A stretch of DNA of 64,000 bases, taken from assembly GCF_007827695.1 (NCBI RefSeq), contig NZ_VITA01000002.1, positions 398,018 to 462,017 of the forward strand, written 5' to 3'. Origin of the DNA: Sinorhizobium medicae. Lineage in GTDB: Bacteria > Pseudomonadota > Alphaproteobacteria > Rhizobiales > Rhizobiaceae. Within the stretch, counting starts at the first letter, position 1. Each line of letters begins with the position of its first letter. Positions 26,336 to 34,283 of the stretch are shown here, piece by piece. The notes below the pieces were generated by a model. That model did no database searches. It saw only the letters and a list, made by a program, of their open reading frames with translations, and was not told the DNA's origin. Made by a program: the position numbers and the translations under genes.

Positions 26336-28225
26336 CTATCCCGCCATCGCCTGCTCGTATTCCGCCGACAGCTCCAGCCACTGTTCTTCCGCGGCCGCAA
26401 GCCGTTCGGCGGCGTCTGCCCGTTCCTTGGCGCGTTGCGCGGCCTTTGAGGGAGCCTTCTCGTAGAGGACTGGATCTGCAAGCTCGGCATCAAGTACCTG
26501 AATCAGTTTCTCCAGCTTAGCCGTCAAGGACTCGATGTCGTTGATCTTTTTCCTGAGCGGTGCCAGCGAAGCTCGCTTGTCGGCATTGACCTTGCGCTGG
26601 TCCGCCTTGGAGAGTGCCTCGTCCGATCCGTTCATTCTCGGCTTCTCATCCTTGAGCTTCGGACCGCCCACGATCAGGCCGCGATAGTCCTCCAGATCGC
26701 CGTCATAATTCGCGACGGTTCCGTCCCGCACCAGCCATAGCCGGTCGGCTGTCGCCTCGATGAGGTGACGGTCATGCGATATGAGAATGACCGCACCCGA
26801 AAAATCGTTGAGTGCCGCGATCAATGCGTTACGGCTGTCGATGTCCAGATGGTTGGTGGGCTCATCCAGGATGAGGAGGTTTGGCGCCTCGAAGGCGGCA
26901 AGGCCCATGAGCAGTCGCGCCTTTTCTCCCCCGGAGAGGTCCTTTGCCGCGGTGTCCATCTTCTCGGTCGCAAGTCCCATCTGCGCCACCCGGGAGCGCA
27001 CCTTCGCTTCCGGCGCTTCAGGCATGCGGCGGCGAACGTGCTCAACGGCGCTCTGCGTCGGCACGAGATCGTCGAGCTGATGCTGGGCGAAGAATCCCAC
27101 CTTCAGCCCCGGAGCGATCCGCACCTCGCCGGCTTCCGCATTGAGGCGTCCGGCGATGAACTTCGCAAAGGTCGATTTGCCGTTGCCGTTCGAACCGAGC
27201 AAAGCGATCCGGTCGTCCGCATCGATGCGCAGATTGAGCCTCTTCAGGATGGGATTGCCGGGTTCGTACCCGACTGCGCCGCCCTGAATGGCGATAATCG
27301 GCGAGGCCACCTGTTTTTCTGGATCCGGAAAGGTGAAGCCCTGCACATGATCCTCGATGACGGCGGCAACGGTGCCCATCCGCTCGAGCGCCTTGATGCG
27401 GCTCTGCGCCTGCCGCGCCTTGGACGCCTTCGCCTTAAAGCGATCTATGAAGCTCTGCAGATGCTTGCGAGCCGCTTCGTTCTTGGCCTTCGCCTTCATC
27501 TGAAGTTCGTCCGCTTCCCCCTTCTGCCGCTCGAACTGGTCGTAGGAGCCACGGTAGAAGGTGAGCTTCTTCTGGTCGAGGTGAACGATCGCGTTCACCG
27601 CTGTGTTCAGCAGGTCCCGATCATGGCTGATGATGATGACGGTGTGCGGATAGCGGCGGATATAGTCCTCCAGCCACAGCGTACCTTCGAGGTCGAGATA
27701 GTTGGTCGGCTCGTCGAGGAGTAGCAGGTCGGGCTCGGAGAAGAGGACCGCGGCGAGCGCGACGCGCATTCGCCAGCCACCGGAAAAGGAGGAAGCAGGG
27801 CGCTTCTGCGCCTCGTGGTCGAAGCCCAGGCCGGCGAGGATGCTCGCCGCACGCGCTTCCGCCGAATGCGCGCCAATGTCGGCGAGCCGCGTCTGGATTT
27901 CGGCGATCCGGTGCGGATCGGTCGCCGTCTCCGATTCGGAGATGAGCGCCGTGCGTTCCTTATCGGCCTTGAGTACGATCTCGATCAGAGGCTCTTCCGT
28001 CCCCGGCGCTTCCTGCGCAACCTGTCCGATCCGTGCGTTCTTCGGCAAGGAAACGCTTCCTGCTTCGGCCGCGAGCTCGCCGGTGATGATCCGGAAGAGC
28101 GTCGACTTGCCGGCGCCGTTGCGGCCGACGAGACCGGCTTTCGTGCCCGCCGGAAGCGTCACGGAAGCATTATCGATGAGCAGGCGGCCCGCGATGCGGG
28201 CGGAAAGACCGGATATCTGGATCAT
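26336..28225 (-). CDS. ABC-F family ATPase (YheS/Uup type)
   Basis: The 629-residue protein has two ABC ATPase domains in tandem and no membrane segments. The first has GRNGAGKST and FSGGWRMRVALAAVLF. The charged interdomain linker around QAQSRIKALERMG is rich in Lys/Ala, and the second domain has GSNGNGKST and LSGGEKARLLMGLAAF. A C-terminal coiled-coil-like extension ends the protein (KKINDIESLTAKLEKLIQVL). ABC-F proteins act on ribosomes, resolving stalls or modulating translation. ATG 28225 opens the canonical MIQISGLSAR; upstream in-frame codons are not conserved in type. A resistance role is not indicated. Confidence 0.9.
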   Translation of the reverse strand: MIQISGLSARIAGRLLIDNASVTLPAGTKAGLVGRNGAGKSTLFRIITGELAAEAGSVSLPKNARIGQVAQEAPGTEEPLIEIVLKADKERTALISESETATDPHRIAEIQTRLADIGAHSAEARAASILAGLGFDHEAQKRPASSFSGGWRMRVALAAVLFSEPDLLLLDEPTNYLDLEGTLWLEDYIRRYPHTVIIISHDRDLLNTAVNAIVHLDQKKLTFYRGSYDQFERQKGEADELQMKAKAKNEAARKHLQSFIDRFKAKASKARQAQSRIKALERMGTVAAVIEDHVQGFTFPDPEKQVASPIIAIQGGAVGYEPGNPILKRLNLRIDADDRIALLGSNGNGKSTFAKFIAGRLNAEAGEVRIAPGLKVGFFAQHQLDDLVPTQSAVEHVRRRMPEAPEAKVRSRVAQMGLATEKMDTAAKDLSGGEKARLLMGLAAFEAPNLLILDEPTNHLDIDSRNALIAALNDFSGAVILISHDRHLIEATADRLWLVRDGTVANYDGDLEDYRGLIVGGPKLKDEKPRMNGSDEALSKADQRKVNADKRASLAPLRKKINDIESLTAKLEKLIQVLDAELADPVLYEKAPSKAAQRAKERADAAERLAAAEEQWLELSAEYEQAMAG

Positions 28226-28536
28226 ACCGGCCTTTTGCCCGGACTTGTTCGGGAAGGCAAGAGGTCCGCACGATGTCGGCACCATCGCGGAATAAGGATG
28301 CCGGACGAGTTTTCAAGGGTGGATTGTTATGGATTCCTGGACAAGGTGTTCCGATAATAAATACTTCTCAACCTCATGATGAGGCACCATATTTTGGGGG
28401 AGAGCACAAGATGCTTTCTGACCCGCTGGATCGGATCGGACGCTATCGGCCAGGCCACCGCGTCCGAACGGAGCCGATCACAGATGGTCACAATGAAACC
28501 TTCGTTCAAGCGAACGACCGATCAGGAGTGATGATC
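28226..28536. other. intergenic region upstream of the small exported protein
   Basis: This 311-bp spacer between the divergent ABC-F gene and the small exported protein has a moderately A+T-richer centre (about 28345-28400), including the dyad CTCAT-G-ATGAG at 28374-28384. A short rightward in-frame extension of the downstream gene runs through here but has no codon-bias or start support. No confident promoter was found. Confidence 0.4.
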
Positions 28537-28812
28537 ATGAGGAACGCAATCCATACTGCTCTCGCCGCTACCCTTGTGGCCGCGGCGGTTCTCGGCGGCG
28601 CATCCGCAGCCTTTGCCGGCGGCAGCTACTATCAGGGTGTCAGCGATAAGCCGCTCTACACCGAACGCGCTTCCCTGGCAGACCGTGAGGCGGTTGTTCG
28701 CCGCGCCGACGGTTCCCTCGACCGGACCTCCACCGGCTCCGTCGGCTATGCCTCCCAGCCGAAAGTGGTCTCCGGCGGTGAAGGCGAATATTATCAGGGC
28801 CTCAGCCGCTAA
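28537..28812 (+). CDS. small exported protein with repeated YYQG motif (unknown function)
   Basis: I do not recognise this 91-residue protein with confidence; it resembles short rhizobial exported proteins of DUF680 type. A signal peptide (MRNAIHTALAATLVAAAVLG through ASAAFA) precedes a mature part of about 63 residues. The mature part starts GGSYYQGVS and ends EGEYYQGLSR, so the same aromatic motif brackets the protein. ATG 28537 is chosen because AGGAG lies 8 nt upstream; ATG 28531 would leave only 2 nt. A rho-independent terminator follows at 28884-28916. Confidence 0.75.
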   Translation: MRNAIHTALAATLVAAAVLGGASAAFAGGSYYQGVSDKPLYTERASLADREAVVRRADGSLDRTSTGSVGYASQPKVVSGGEGEYYQGLSR

Positions 28813-28883
28813 AGCTGACCGGTCATCCTGACCGGGGCGCGCGCCTCCCACGCGCTCCGGCCAGGGTACGGGTTCGACCGAAT

Positions 28884-28916
28884 ACCCCGGTTCCGCTCGT
28901 CGGCGCCGGGGTTTTT
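28884..28916 (+). terminator. rho-independent terminator
   Basis: The stem ACCCCGG (28884-28890) / CCGGGGT (28906-28912) has an inner CCG/CGG extension and is followed by a T run at 28912-28916. It lies 72 bp after the small exported protein. A separate perfect dyad CCGGTCA-TCC-TGACCGG at 28819-28835 precedes it without a T tract. Confidence 0.75.
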
Positions 28917-29095
28917 CATGTCCCCTGAAGGAATGTCGGGATGGACGGTCCCGTCATCCGACAGCGCAAAGCCCGATCGGCTGACCACCGTCAGGCCGCG
29001 CTCGCTGTCGCAGTTGCCGTTTCGGGCTGCGTTTTGATACTTGACGCCCAAACTCAGCAATAATATTCCGCCTCGCTAAAATGGAGGTGGTGGCT

Positions 29096-31744
29096 GTGGA
29101 CGTAGATTCTTCGATGTCGCCGATGAGTGTCGCAAGTCTGGCCGCGCGGGGCGAGAGGCCGGCGCTGCTGCTGCGCGGCGGGAGCATCATCACCTATCGC
29201 GAACTGGCGCAGCGCGTCGGCCGCCTTGCATCGCAATGGCGCGGCGGCCGCGGTCTCGTTATGCTCGAGGCCGAGCTTTCCGATCACTCTATCGTCGGCT
29301 ATCTCGCCGCGCTCGAAGCGGGGCACGCGGTTGCCCTGTGCGCCGGCGCATCGATGGTCACGGCTCGTGAAGTTTTCAATCCGGAATACTGCTATCGCCG
29401 TTGCGACGGCCGCTGGCGTATGGAACGCCTGGACACAGATCCGGTCGATCCACACCCGCAACTCGCCGTCCTGCTCTCGACTTCCGGGAGTACCGGCTAT
29501 GGCAAATGCGTGCGGCTGTCTTATGCGAACATTCAGTCCAACGCACTGTCTATCGCCGGATATCTCGGCTTGAGCGCATCGGACCGAGGCTGTTTGACCC
29601 TGCCGCTTCATTATTCCTACGGACTTTCGATTCTGAACACTCACCTGTCTGTGGGCGCGAGCGTCTATCTGCCCGGCAGTTCAATTTCAGACGACGGCTT
29701 CCTCGACGATCTTGCGGAGAGCGGCAGTTCCAGTTTCGCCGGCGTACCCTATTCCTATGACCTCTTGGAAAAGGTGGGTTTCCGCGAACGCGATTTCCCT
29801 AAGCTTCGCTTCATGACGGTCGCCGGAGGACGAATGTCGCCGGAACTCGTCCGCCGTTACGATGAACATCTTTCGGCGCGCGGCGCGTCTTTTTTCGTGA
29901 TGTATGGTCAAACCGAGGCAACCGCCCGGATGGCCTACATGCCGCCGGAAAGTCTGCGAGGCAGAGAGGATCGCATCGGCATCGCCATACCGGGCGGCAG
30001 CCTGACGATCGTCGACGAAGAAGGCAGGACCATCCAGGCCGCCGATCAGGCGGGCGAACTCGTCTATCGCGGGCCGAACGTGATGATGGGCTATGCCTCG
30101 TCGCGCGCCGATCTCGCAAGGGGTGCCGAGTTGTCGGAACTGCGGACCGGCGATCTCGCCTCCAGGGATGCCGAAGGCTATTTCCGGATCGTCGGACGAA
30201 CGAAGCGGCTTTCGAAAATTGCCGGTCTACGCATAGGTCATGACAGCCTGGAAGCCGCCCTCGAACGGCATGGCATCTCTGCTGCCGTCGTCGGCAACGA
30301 TACCGAGGTCCATGCTTATTATGCTGGGGATCGCGATCCGGAAGAAGTTTGCCGGCTGCTCTTGCAGGCGAGCGGCTTGACGGCCATGCAGGTCGGGGCT
30401 TCACGCTTGAATTGCCTTCCGAGGCTGGTATCGGGAAAAATCGACTATCAGAGCCTTGCCGTTCCTCCGGCCGCAACGCAGTGTCGCCGTTTCGAGCGGC
30501 AGAGCGTGGAGACTGTTTTCGCCCGGATATTCTATCCGAAGAAGATACGGTCGGAGGATAGTTTTCTGTCGCTCGGCGGCGACTCGCTCCGTTTCGTCCA
30601 GCTTTCAATCGGACTTGAAAAAATCCTCGGAGAACTCCCTGAATCATGGGAGAAATTGCCGATCGGAGAGCTGGCGGCGCGCAGCAGCCGAAAGGGCAAG
30701 ATCGGGCAGATCGCAACCGACCTCCTGATCCGGGCCCTGGCGATCATCCTTGTCGTGCTCCATCATGAGACGCTTTGGCCGATTCCGGGTGGTTCGGCTG
30801 CAATGGTCATTCTTGCCGGATTCAGTCTTGCGCGGTTTCAAAGCGGGGCATTGTTCTCCGGCGCGATAGACAAGCTCCTGTGGCCCCTGGCACAGGTCCT
30901 CATTCCATATTACCTCATCGTAGCGGCTTACGCGCTCGCCTGGGGCGAAGTGCCCTGGGCCTCGATCTTTCTCGTCGGCAATTTCGCTTTTGCCGATCCT
31001 GAGCGGCACAGCATGGTGCCCTATCTCTATTGGTTCATCGAAGCCTATAGCCAGATGCTGCTGGTGTTCGGCGCTCTGTTCGCCGTCCCCTCCATTCGAC
31101 GGGCGGCGGCAAAGAGGCCTTTCGCCGCGGGCATGATCCTGTTCGTGGCGGCATTCGCGGCGCGAATGGCCTTTCCACTCCTCGTCGAGATCGGCAATCG
31201 CCAGGTATTCACCCTTCCATGGATCTTCTACATGGCAGTCCTGGGCTGGTGTGCGGCCATAGCCGCAACGTGGAAAGAGAAATCGGCTGTGATGCTCGCG
31301 GGAACGGGTGTTTTCCTGTTTCTAGGACTTTACGAGGGCGTGTGGATTGGTACGAAGATCAAATATCTGCTGCAGATCATTGTTCTGGCAGCACTGCTCT
31401 TCCTGCCGCGCGTCCGCCTGCCGCAATGGTCAGCGCGCCTGATCCTGCCGCTTTCTGCCGCAAGTTTCCATATCTACATACTGCACCGTTTCGTGCCGGA
31501 ACTGCTGCTGCAACCGATGCAATCCTTGACGTCGCCCGTCGTCTTCGCCGTTGCCTCTATTCTTGGCGGCATAGCCCTCGGGGCAGCGGCCTGGCTGGTG
31601 CAGCGACAGCTGGTGGCCTGGCTGGCTGCACGGGAGAGCCGTATCTTGCTCGCCCCGCGAGACGGGCCCGGCAGCGGTCTCGCGTCAGGCAGCCCACTTT
31701 TTGCCGTCGGTCCGCAGGAAGAATACCAGATCCAGCGTCAATGA
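29096..31744 (+). CDS. trifunctional fusion: AMP-forming adenylation domain, acyl/peptidyl carrier protein and membrane acyltransferase-3-like domain
   Basis: The 882-residue protein is built in three parts. Residues about 1-460 form an ANL adenylation domain: P-loop STSGSTGYGK at 128-137, YGQTEA at 270-275, RTGDLA at 350-355 and the catalytic Lys in SGKIDY at about 448. Residues about 465-535 form a carrier domain with GGDSL, giving a phosphopantetheine Ser at about 497. Residues about 540-870 form a polytopic membrane domain of about ten hydrophobic helices starting RALAIILVVLHHE, which fits the Arg-X10-His pattern of acyltransferase-3 proteins. Inference: it activates an acid, tethers it and transfers it to an extracytoplasmic acceptor, perhaps a glycan. 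GTG 29096 is chosen because GGAGGTGG directly precedes it; ATG 29081 would overlap that site. The 3' end overlaps the convergent DinB-like gene. Confidence 0.82.
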   Translation: MDVDSSMSPMSVASLAARGERPALLLRGGSIITYRELAQRVGRLASQWRGGRGLVMLEAELSDHSIVGYLAALEAGHAVALCAGASMVTAREVFNPEYCYRRCDGRWRMERLDTDPVDPHPQLAVLLSTSGSTGYGKCVRLSYANIQSNALSIAGYLGLSASDRGCLTLPLHYSYGLSILNTHLSVGASVYLPGSSISDDGFLDDLAESGSSSFAGVPYSYDLLEKVGFRERDFPKLRFMTVAGGRMSPELVRRYDEHLSARGASFFVMYGQTEATARMAYMPPESLRGREDRIGIAIPGGSLTIVDEEGRTIQAADQAGELVYRGPNVMMGYASSRADLARGAELSELRTGDLASRDAEGYFRIVGRTKRLSKIAGLRIGHDSLEAALERHGISAAVVGNDTEVHAYYAGDRDPEEVCRLLLQASGLTAMQVGASRLNCLPRLVSGKIDYQSLAVPPAATQCRRFERQSVETVFARIFYPKKIRSEDSFLSLGGDSLRFVQLSIGLEKILGELPESWEKLPIGELAARSSRKGKIGQIATDLLIRALAIILVVLHHETLWPIPGGSAAMVILAGFSLARFQSGALFSGAIDKLLWPLAQVLIPYYLIVAAYALAWGEVPWASIFLVGNFAFADPERHSMVPYLYWFIEAYSQMLLVFGALFAVPSIRRAAAKRPFAAGMILFVAAFAARMAFPLLVEIGNRQVFTLPWIFYMAVLGWCAAIAATWKEKSAVMLAGTGVFLFLGLYEGVWIGTKIKYLLQIIVLAALLFLPRVRLPQWSARLILPLSAASFHIYILHRFVPELLLQPMQSLTSPVVFAVASILGGIALGAAAWLVQRQLVAWLAARESRILLAPRDGPGSGLASGSPLFAVGPQEEYQIQRQ

Positions 31745-32197
31745 CGGCCGCTCGAGCGCCGTCAAGATCGCGTGGGACTGGCCCCGGTGATGGGTCTGAT
31801 GGTTGAAGAAATGCGCGAGCGTTCGCCCGAGTCTTTCGGTTACCTCGACCGGGTTTGTTAGCGGGGAATAGGTGAAGTGGCCTGCAAGCCGCGTCGCGTC
31901 GAGGCTCTTGACCCAGGCAATGATCCGCTCGTCCTCTGCAGCCCGTGCCGCCGTCAGCCCGGCAAGGTCCTTGTAAAGGATGTCGTCGAGCTGCGACGGC
32001 GCCTCGCCCTGCCCAGTGAAACGCTTCATCCAGATCCTGTCGGCGGCGAGAAGATGGTTCAGCGTTCCATGCAGGGACCCGAAGAAGGCACCTTTGTCCT
32101 GCCGATATTGCGCATCCGAGAGCTCCGCGGCGGCAGCGTAGACCCGCTGGTTCGCCCAGCGATTGTAGTCGGCAAACATCCGGTAATGGTCGAGCAT
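31685..32197 (-). CDS. DinB-family protein
   Basis: The 170-residue DinB/YfiT-like four-helix-bundle protein has the metal-ligand histidines typical of the family. One is in SLHGTLNHLLAADRIW (near residue 45) and the others are in FFNHQTHHRGQ (near residue 135). DinB-like proteins are metal-dependent thiol transferases or of unknown function; this one has no clear partner. ATG 32197 is preceded by AGGGGATTGCCG. Its last 60 bp overlap, on the opposite strand, the 3' end of the fusion-protein gene. Confidence 0.87.
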   Translation of the reverse strand: MLDHYRMFADYNRWANQRVYAAAAELSDAQYRQDKGAFFGSLHGTLNHLLAADRIWMKRFTGQGEAPSQLDDILYKDLAGLTAARAAEDERIIAWVKSLDATRLAGHFTYSPLTNPVEVTERLGRTLAHFFNHQTHHRGQSHAILTALERPSLTLDLVFFLRTDGKKWAA

Positions 32198-32225
32198 CGG
32201 CAATCCCCTGATCACGATGATTTTG

Positions 32226-32352
32226 GAGCGGGATGCGGAAAAACGTGCGCGGTTTTCCGTCCGCGTCCCGCTCTAACCTATTAGAATCGGTCTCAAAAGA
32301 GGTAGAGCATCGTGCGGGCGGAAGAACCGCACACACTTTCCTCCTTCCGCCC
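32226..32352. repeat. RIME-like palindromic repeat (two arms)
   Basis: The first arm (32226-32273) is a 48-bp imperfect palindrome starting GAGCGGGATGCGG and ending CCGCGTCCCGCTC. It differs by a few bases from the two arms at 50201 and 50315. The second arm is degenerate, with GGGCGGAAG at 32316-32324 pairing with CTTCCGCCC at 32344-32352. This matches the Rhizobium-specific intergenic mosaic element type. Confidence 0.75.
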
Positions 32353-32354
32353 TA

Positions 32355-32402
32355 CTGCATGTTTCCTTCAATCGGATCCGATTGAAGGATAAAAACATGC
32401 AG
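32355..32402. repeat. palindromic repeat module
   Basis: CTGCATGTTT at the left edge pairs with AAACATGCAG at the right. A second perfect dyad TTCAATCGGATCCGATTGAA sits in the centre. The nested structure is typical of Sinorhizobium intergenic palindromes that often lie next to the module at 32417. Confidence 0.7.
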
Positions 32403-32416
32403 AAGATCAAAGTGAT

Positions 32417-32456
32417 ACAGCGACCTTTGTGCGCCTGATAAGGCGCAAGGCGCTGT
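32417..32456. repeat. palindromic repeat module
   Basis: ACAGCG at 32417-32422 pairs with CGCTGT at 32451-32456. An inner hairpin GCGCCT-GATA-AGGCGC occupies 32431-32446. It follows the 32355-32402 module by 14 bp, forming a composite mosaic element. Confidence 0.7.
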
Positions 32457-32518
32457 AGATGTAACCCGCGAGCGGCGTTTTCCCTTGTGCTGCTCGGAAG
32501 CGAAATTCAGGAGCCTGC

Positions 32519-33208
32519 ATGACCCGCAAACTCTACGCACTCTGTGGAACCGACAAGAGCCGCCCGTTTTCGCCGCATGTGTGGAAGGCGAAGCTTTCGC
32601 TAGCGCATAAGGGGTTGACCTTCGACGTTGCACCCGTCGGCTTTACCGCGATTCCGAGTCTAGAGGAGGGGGCTACAAAGATCGTTCCCCTGCTGCGCGA
32701 TGGAGAAAAGCTGGTCAACGACAGCTTCGATATCGCGCTCTATCTTGAAGAGACCTATCCCGATCGTCCGTCCCTGTTTGCCGGTGAAGGCGGTAAGGCC
32801 ATGGCACGCTTCGTCGAGAGCTGGTCGCAAACTGCCCTGCATACGGCGATCGGGCGCATCGCTATCATGGACATCCATGACAGCCTCGATCCCGTCGACC
32901 AAGCCTATTTCCGGGCAAGCCGCGAGCAACGGTTCGGCAAATCACTGGAGACGGTTGCCGGAGCCGGGCGGGAAGATCTCGAAATCTTCTCGGCGAAGCT
33001 CGAACCGCTTCGCCACATGTTGAAGTCCCAGCCCTTCCTTGGTGGGAACAGCCCGCTCTTTGCAGATTATATCGTTTTCGGCGCGCTCCAATGGGCACGC
33101 ATCGTTTCGCCGCAGCGCCTGCTTTCCGAAGGCGATGTCGTTACCGACTGGTTCGAGCGGTGCCTCGAGCTTCACGGCGGTCTTGGCCGCAGCGTGACGG
33201 CGGCGTGA
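32519..33208 (+). CDS. glutathione S-transferase family protein (LigE/beta-etherase-like N-terminus)
   Basis: The 229-residue protein has a thioredoxin-like N-terminal domain (KLYALCGTDKSRPFSPHVWK) in which the SPHVWKAK segment resembles LigE-type GSTs. It continues with the cis-Pro region KIVPLLRDG and DSFDIALYLEETYP. An all-helical C-terminal domain starts at about residue 90. Probable cytosolic glutathione-dependent transferase or lyase with unknown substrate. ATG 32519 follows AGGAG. It lies alone, 100 bp before ndk. Confidence 0.87.
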   Translation: MTRKLYALCGTDKSRPFSPHVWKAKLSLAHKGLTFDVAPVGFTAIPSLEEGATKIVPLLRDGEKLVNDSFDIALYLEETYPDRPSLFAGEGGKAMARFVESWSQTALHTAIGRIAIMDIHDSLDPVDQAYFRASREQRFGKSLETVAGAGREDLEIFSAKLEPLRHMLKSQPFLGGNSPLFADYIVFGALQWARIVSPQRLLSEGDVVTDWFERCLELHGGLGRSVTAA

Positions 33209-33308
33209 AACTGAGGCGCAAGCGGCCGAATCGTGGCCACGCCCCCTTGTTTTGCACGGAATTGGCGGCTAATGAACCGCCACTTCTCAAGAGCAAGGAA
33301 TTGAGCCC

Positions 33309-33731
33309 ATGGCGATTGAACGTACCTTTTCGATGATCAAGCCGGATGCGACGAAGCGTAACCTGACCGGCGCCATCACCAAGATGCTGGAAGACGCCGG
33401 CCTGCGCGTCGTCGCTTCGAAGCGCGTCTGGATGAGCCGCCGCGAAGCCGAAGGCTTTTACGCTGTCCACAAGGATCGCCCGTTCTTCGGCGAACTGGTC
33501 GAATTCATGTCCTCCGGCCCGACCGTCGTTCAGGTCCTCGAAGGCGAGAATGCCATTGCCAAGAACCGTGAAGTGATGGGTGCCACCAATCCGGCAAACG
33601 CCGCCGAAGGCACGATCCGCAAGGTCCATGCGCTTTCGATCGGCGAAAACTCCGTTCACGGTTCCGATGCGCCGGAAACCGCTGCCGAAGAAATCGCCTA
33701 TTGGTTCTCGGGCACCGAGATCGTCGGCTGA
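33309..33731 (+). CDS. ndk: nucleoside diphosphate kinase
   Basis: The 140-residue enzyme exchanges gamma-phosphates between nucleoside di- and triphosphates. It begins with the standard [14 protein letters not shown] and has the catalytic His motif [12 protein letters not shown] near residue 117. Full normal length. A strong terminator follows at 33755-33781. Confidence 0.98.
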   Translation: MAIERTFSMIKPDATKRNLTGAITKMLEDAGLRVVASKRVWMSRREAEGFYAVHKDRPFFGELVEFMSSGPTVVQVLEGENAIAKNREVMGATNPANAAEGTIRKVHALSIGENSVHGSDAPETAAEEIAYWFSGTEIVG

Positions 33732-33754
33732 TCAAATAAGCGAGTGATTTTCAG

Positions 33755-33781
33755 GCTGGGGTGGTGACACCCCGGCTTTTT
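33755..33781 (+). terminator. rho-independent terminator of ndk
   Basis: The stem GCTGGGGTG (33755-33763), loop GTGA and CACCCCGGC (33768-33776) are followed by TTTTT at 33777-33781. It overlaps by two bases the stop codon of the convergent lipoprotein gene. Confidence 0.8.
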
Positions 33782-34283
33782 ACGTCGGGCAGGCGGCGGT
33801 TTCGAAGCGCACCGGTGCCTTGCCATTCTTGAAGACTTCCGGATTCTTGTCGTAAGCCGGTCCCTCGACGAGGGCCTTTGCCGGCATCACGTCCTGATCG
33901 ATGTCCGAAGTCACCGTCGTCTCTAGTTTCTGAAGCGAGGCGCCGTCAGGTCCTTTGACTTCGATGGTCACGGCATAGGGCCTCTGTTTCTTTACACACG
34001 TGATGTCGGGACTTTCCAGAACCACCTTGTCGAGCTTCGGGAAGAGCTTGCGCTCCAGTCTCAGGGGATTGCCGCCGGCAGGATTTTCGAAAGTCGCGAC
34101 GACGGTGCTGCCGTCGGGAACCGGTTCCGTCCTGTTCAGCGTGATCATATAGGTCGCATAGGCGAGGCGGTAATTGAAAACGAACATCTTGCCCGTGAGC
34201 TTCAGCGGGTCCGGCCCGCTGTCACGCTGGCAGCCGGCGATGGCTGCCGCGGCGAGCAGGGCGAATATCATGGTTTTCCTCAT
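33780..34283 (-). CDS. putative lipoprotein, unknown function
   Basis: This 167-residue protein has a lipoprotein signal peptide, MRKTMIFALLAAAAIAGC, with lipobox IAGC placing the lipidated Cys at residue 18. The mature region has two further cysteines (DITCVKK and ETAACPT), which may form a disulfide. I do not recognise a named family. Its ATG overlaps the stop of the upstream CGNR-protein gene in an ATGA arrangement, so the two are an operon, and its stop touches the ndk terminator. Confidence 0.8.
   Translation of the reverse strand: MRKTMIFALLAAAAIAGCQRDSGPDPLKLTGKMFVFNYRLAYATYMITLNRTEPVPDGSTVVATFENPAGGNPLRLERKLFPKLDKVVLESPDITCVKKQRPYAVTIEVKGPDGASLQKLETTVTSDIDQDVMPAKALVEGPAYDKNPEVFKNGKAPVRFETAACPT

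Larger units (their letters stand above)
32198..32518. other. repeat-filled spacer between dinB-like and GST genes
   Basis: This 321-bp region contains no gene. It is almost completely occupied by three palindromic repeat modules (32226-32352, 32355-32402, 32417-32456). The start of the GST gene follows with AGGAG at 32510-32514. Confidence 0.7.

Noticed and set aside
28274..28536. N-terminal extension of the small exported protein to an upstream start
   Set aside because: It would bury the signal peptide inside the protein and lacks a ribosome-binding site; AGGAG fits ATG 28537.
29081..29095. ATG at 29081 as start of the fusion protein
   Set aside because: The GGAGGTGG ribosome-binding site lies within the first codons after this ATG and fits GTG 29096; upstream of 29081 there is no such site. 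Not fully excluded.
32198..32518. CRISPR array in the repeat-filled spacer
   Set aside because: The repeats are unlike one another, palindromic and not evenly spaced by unique spacers; no cas gene is present.
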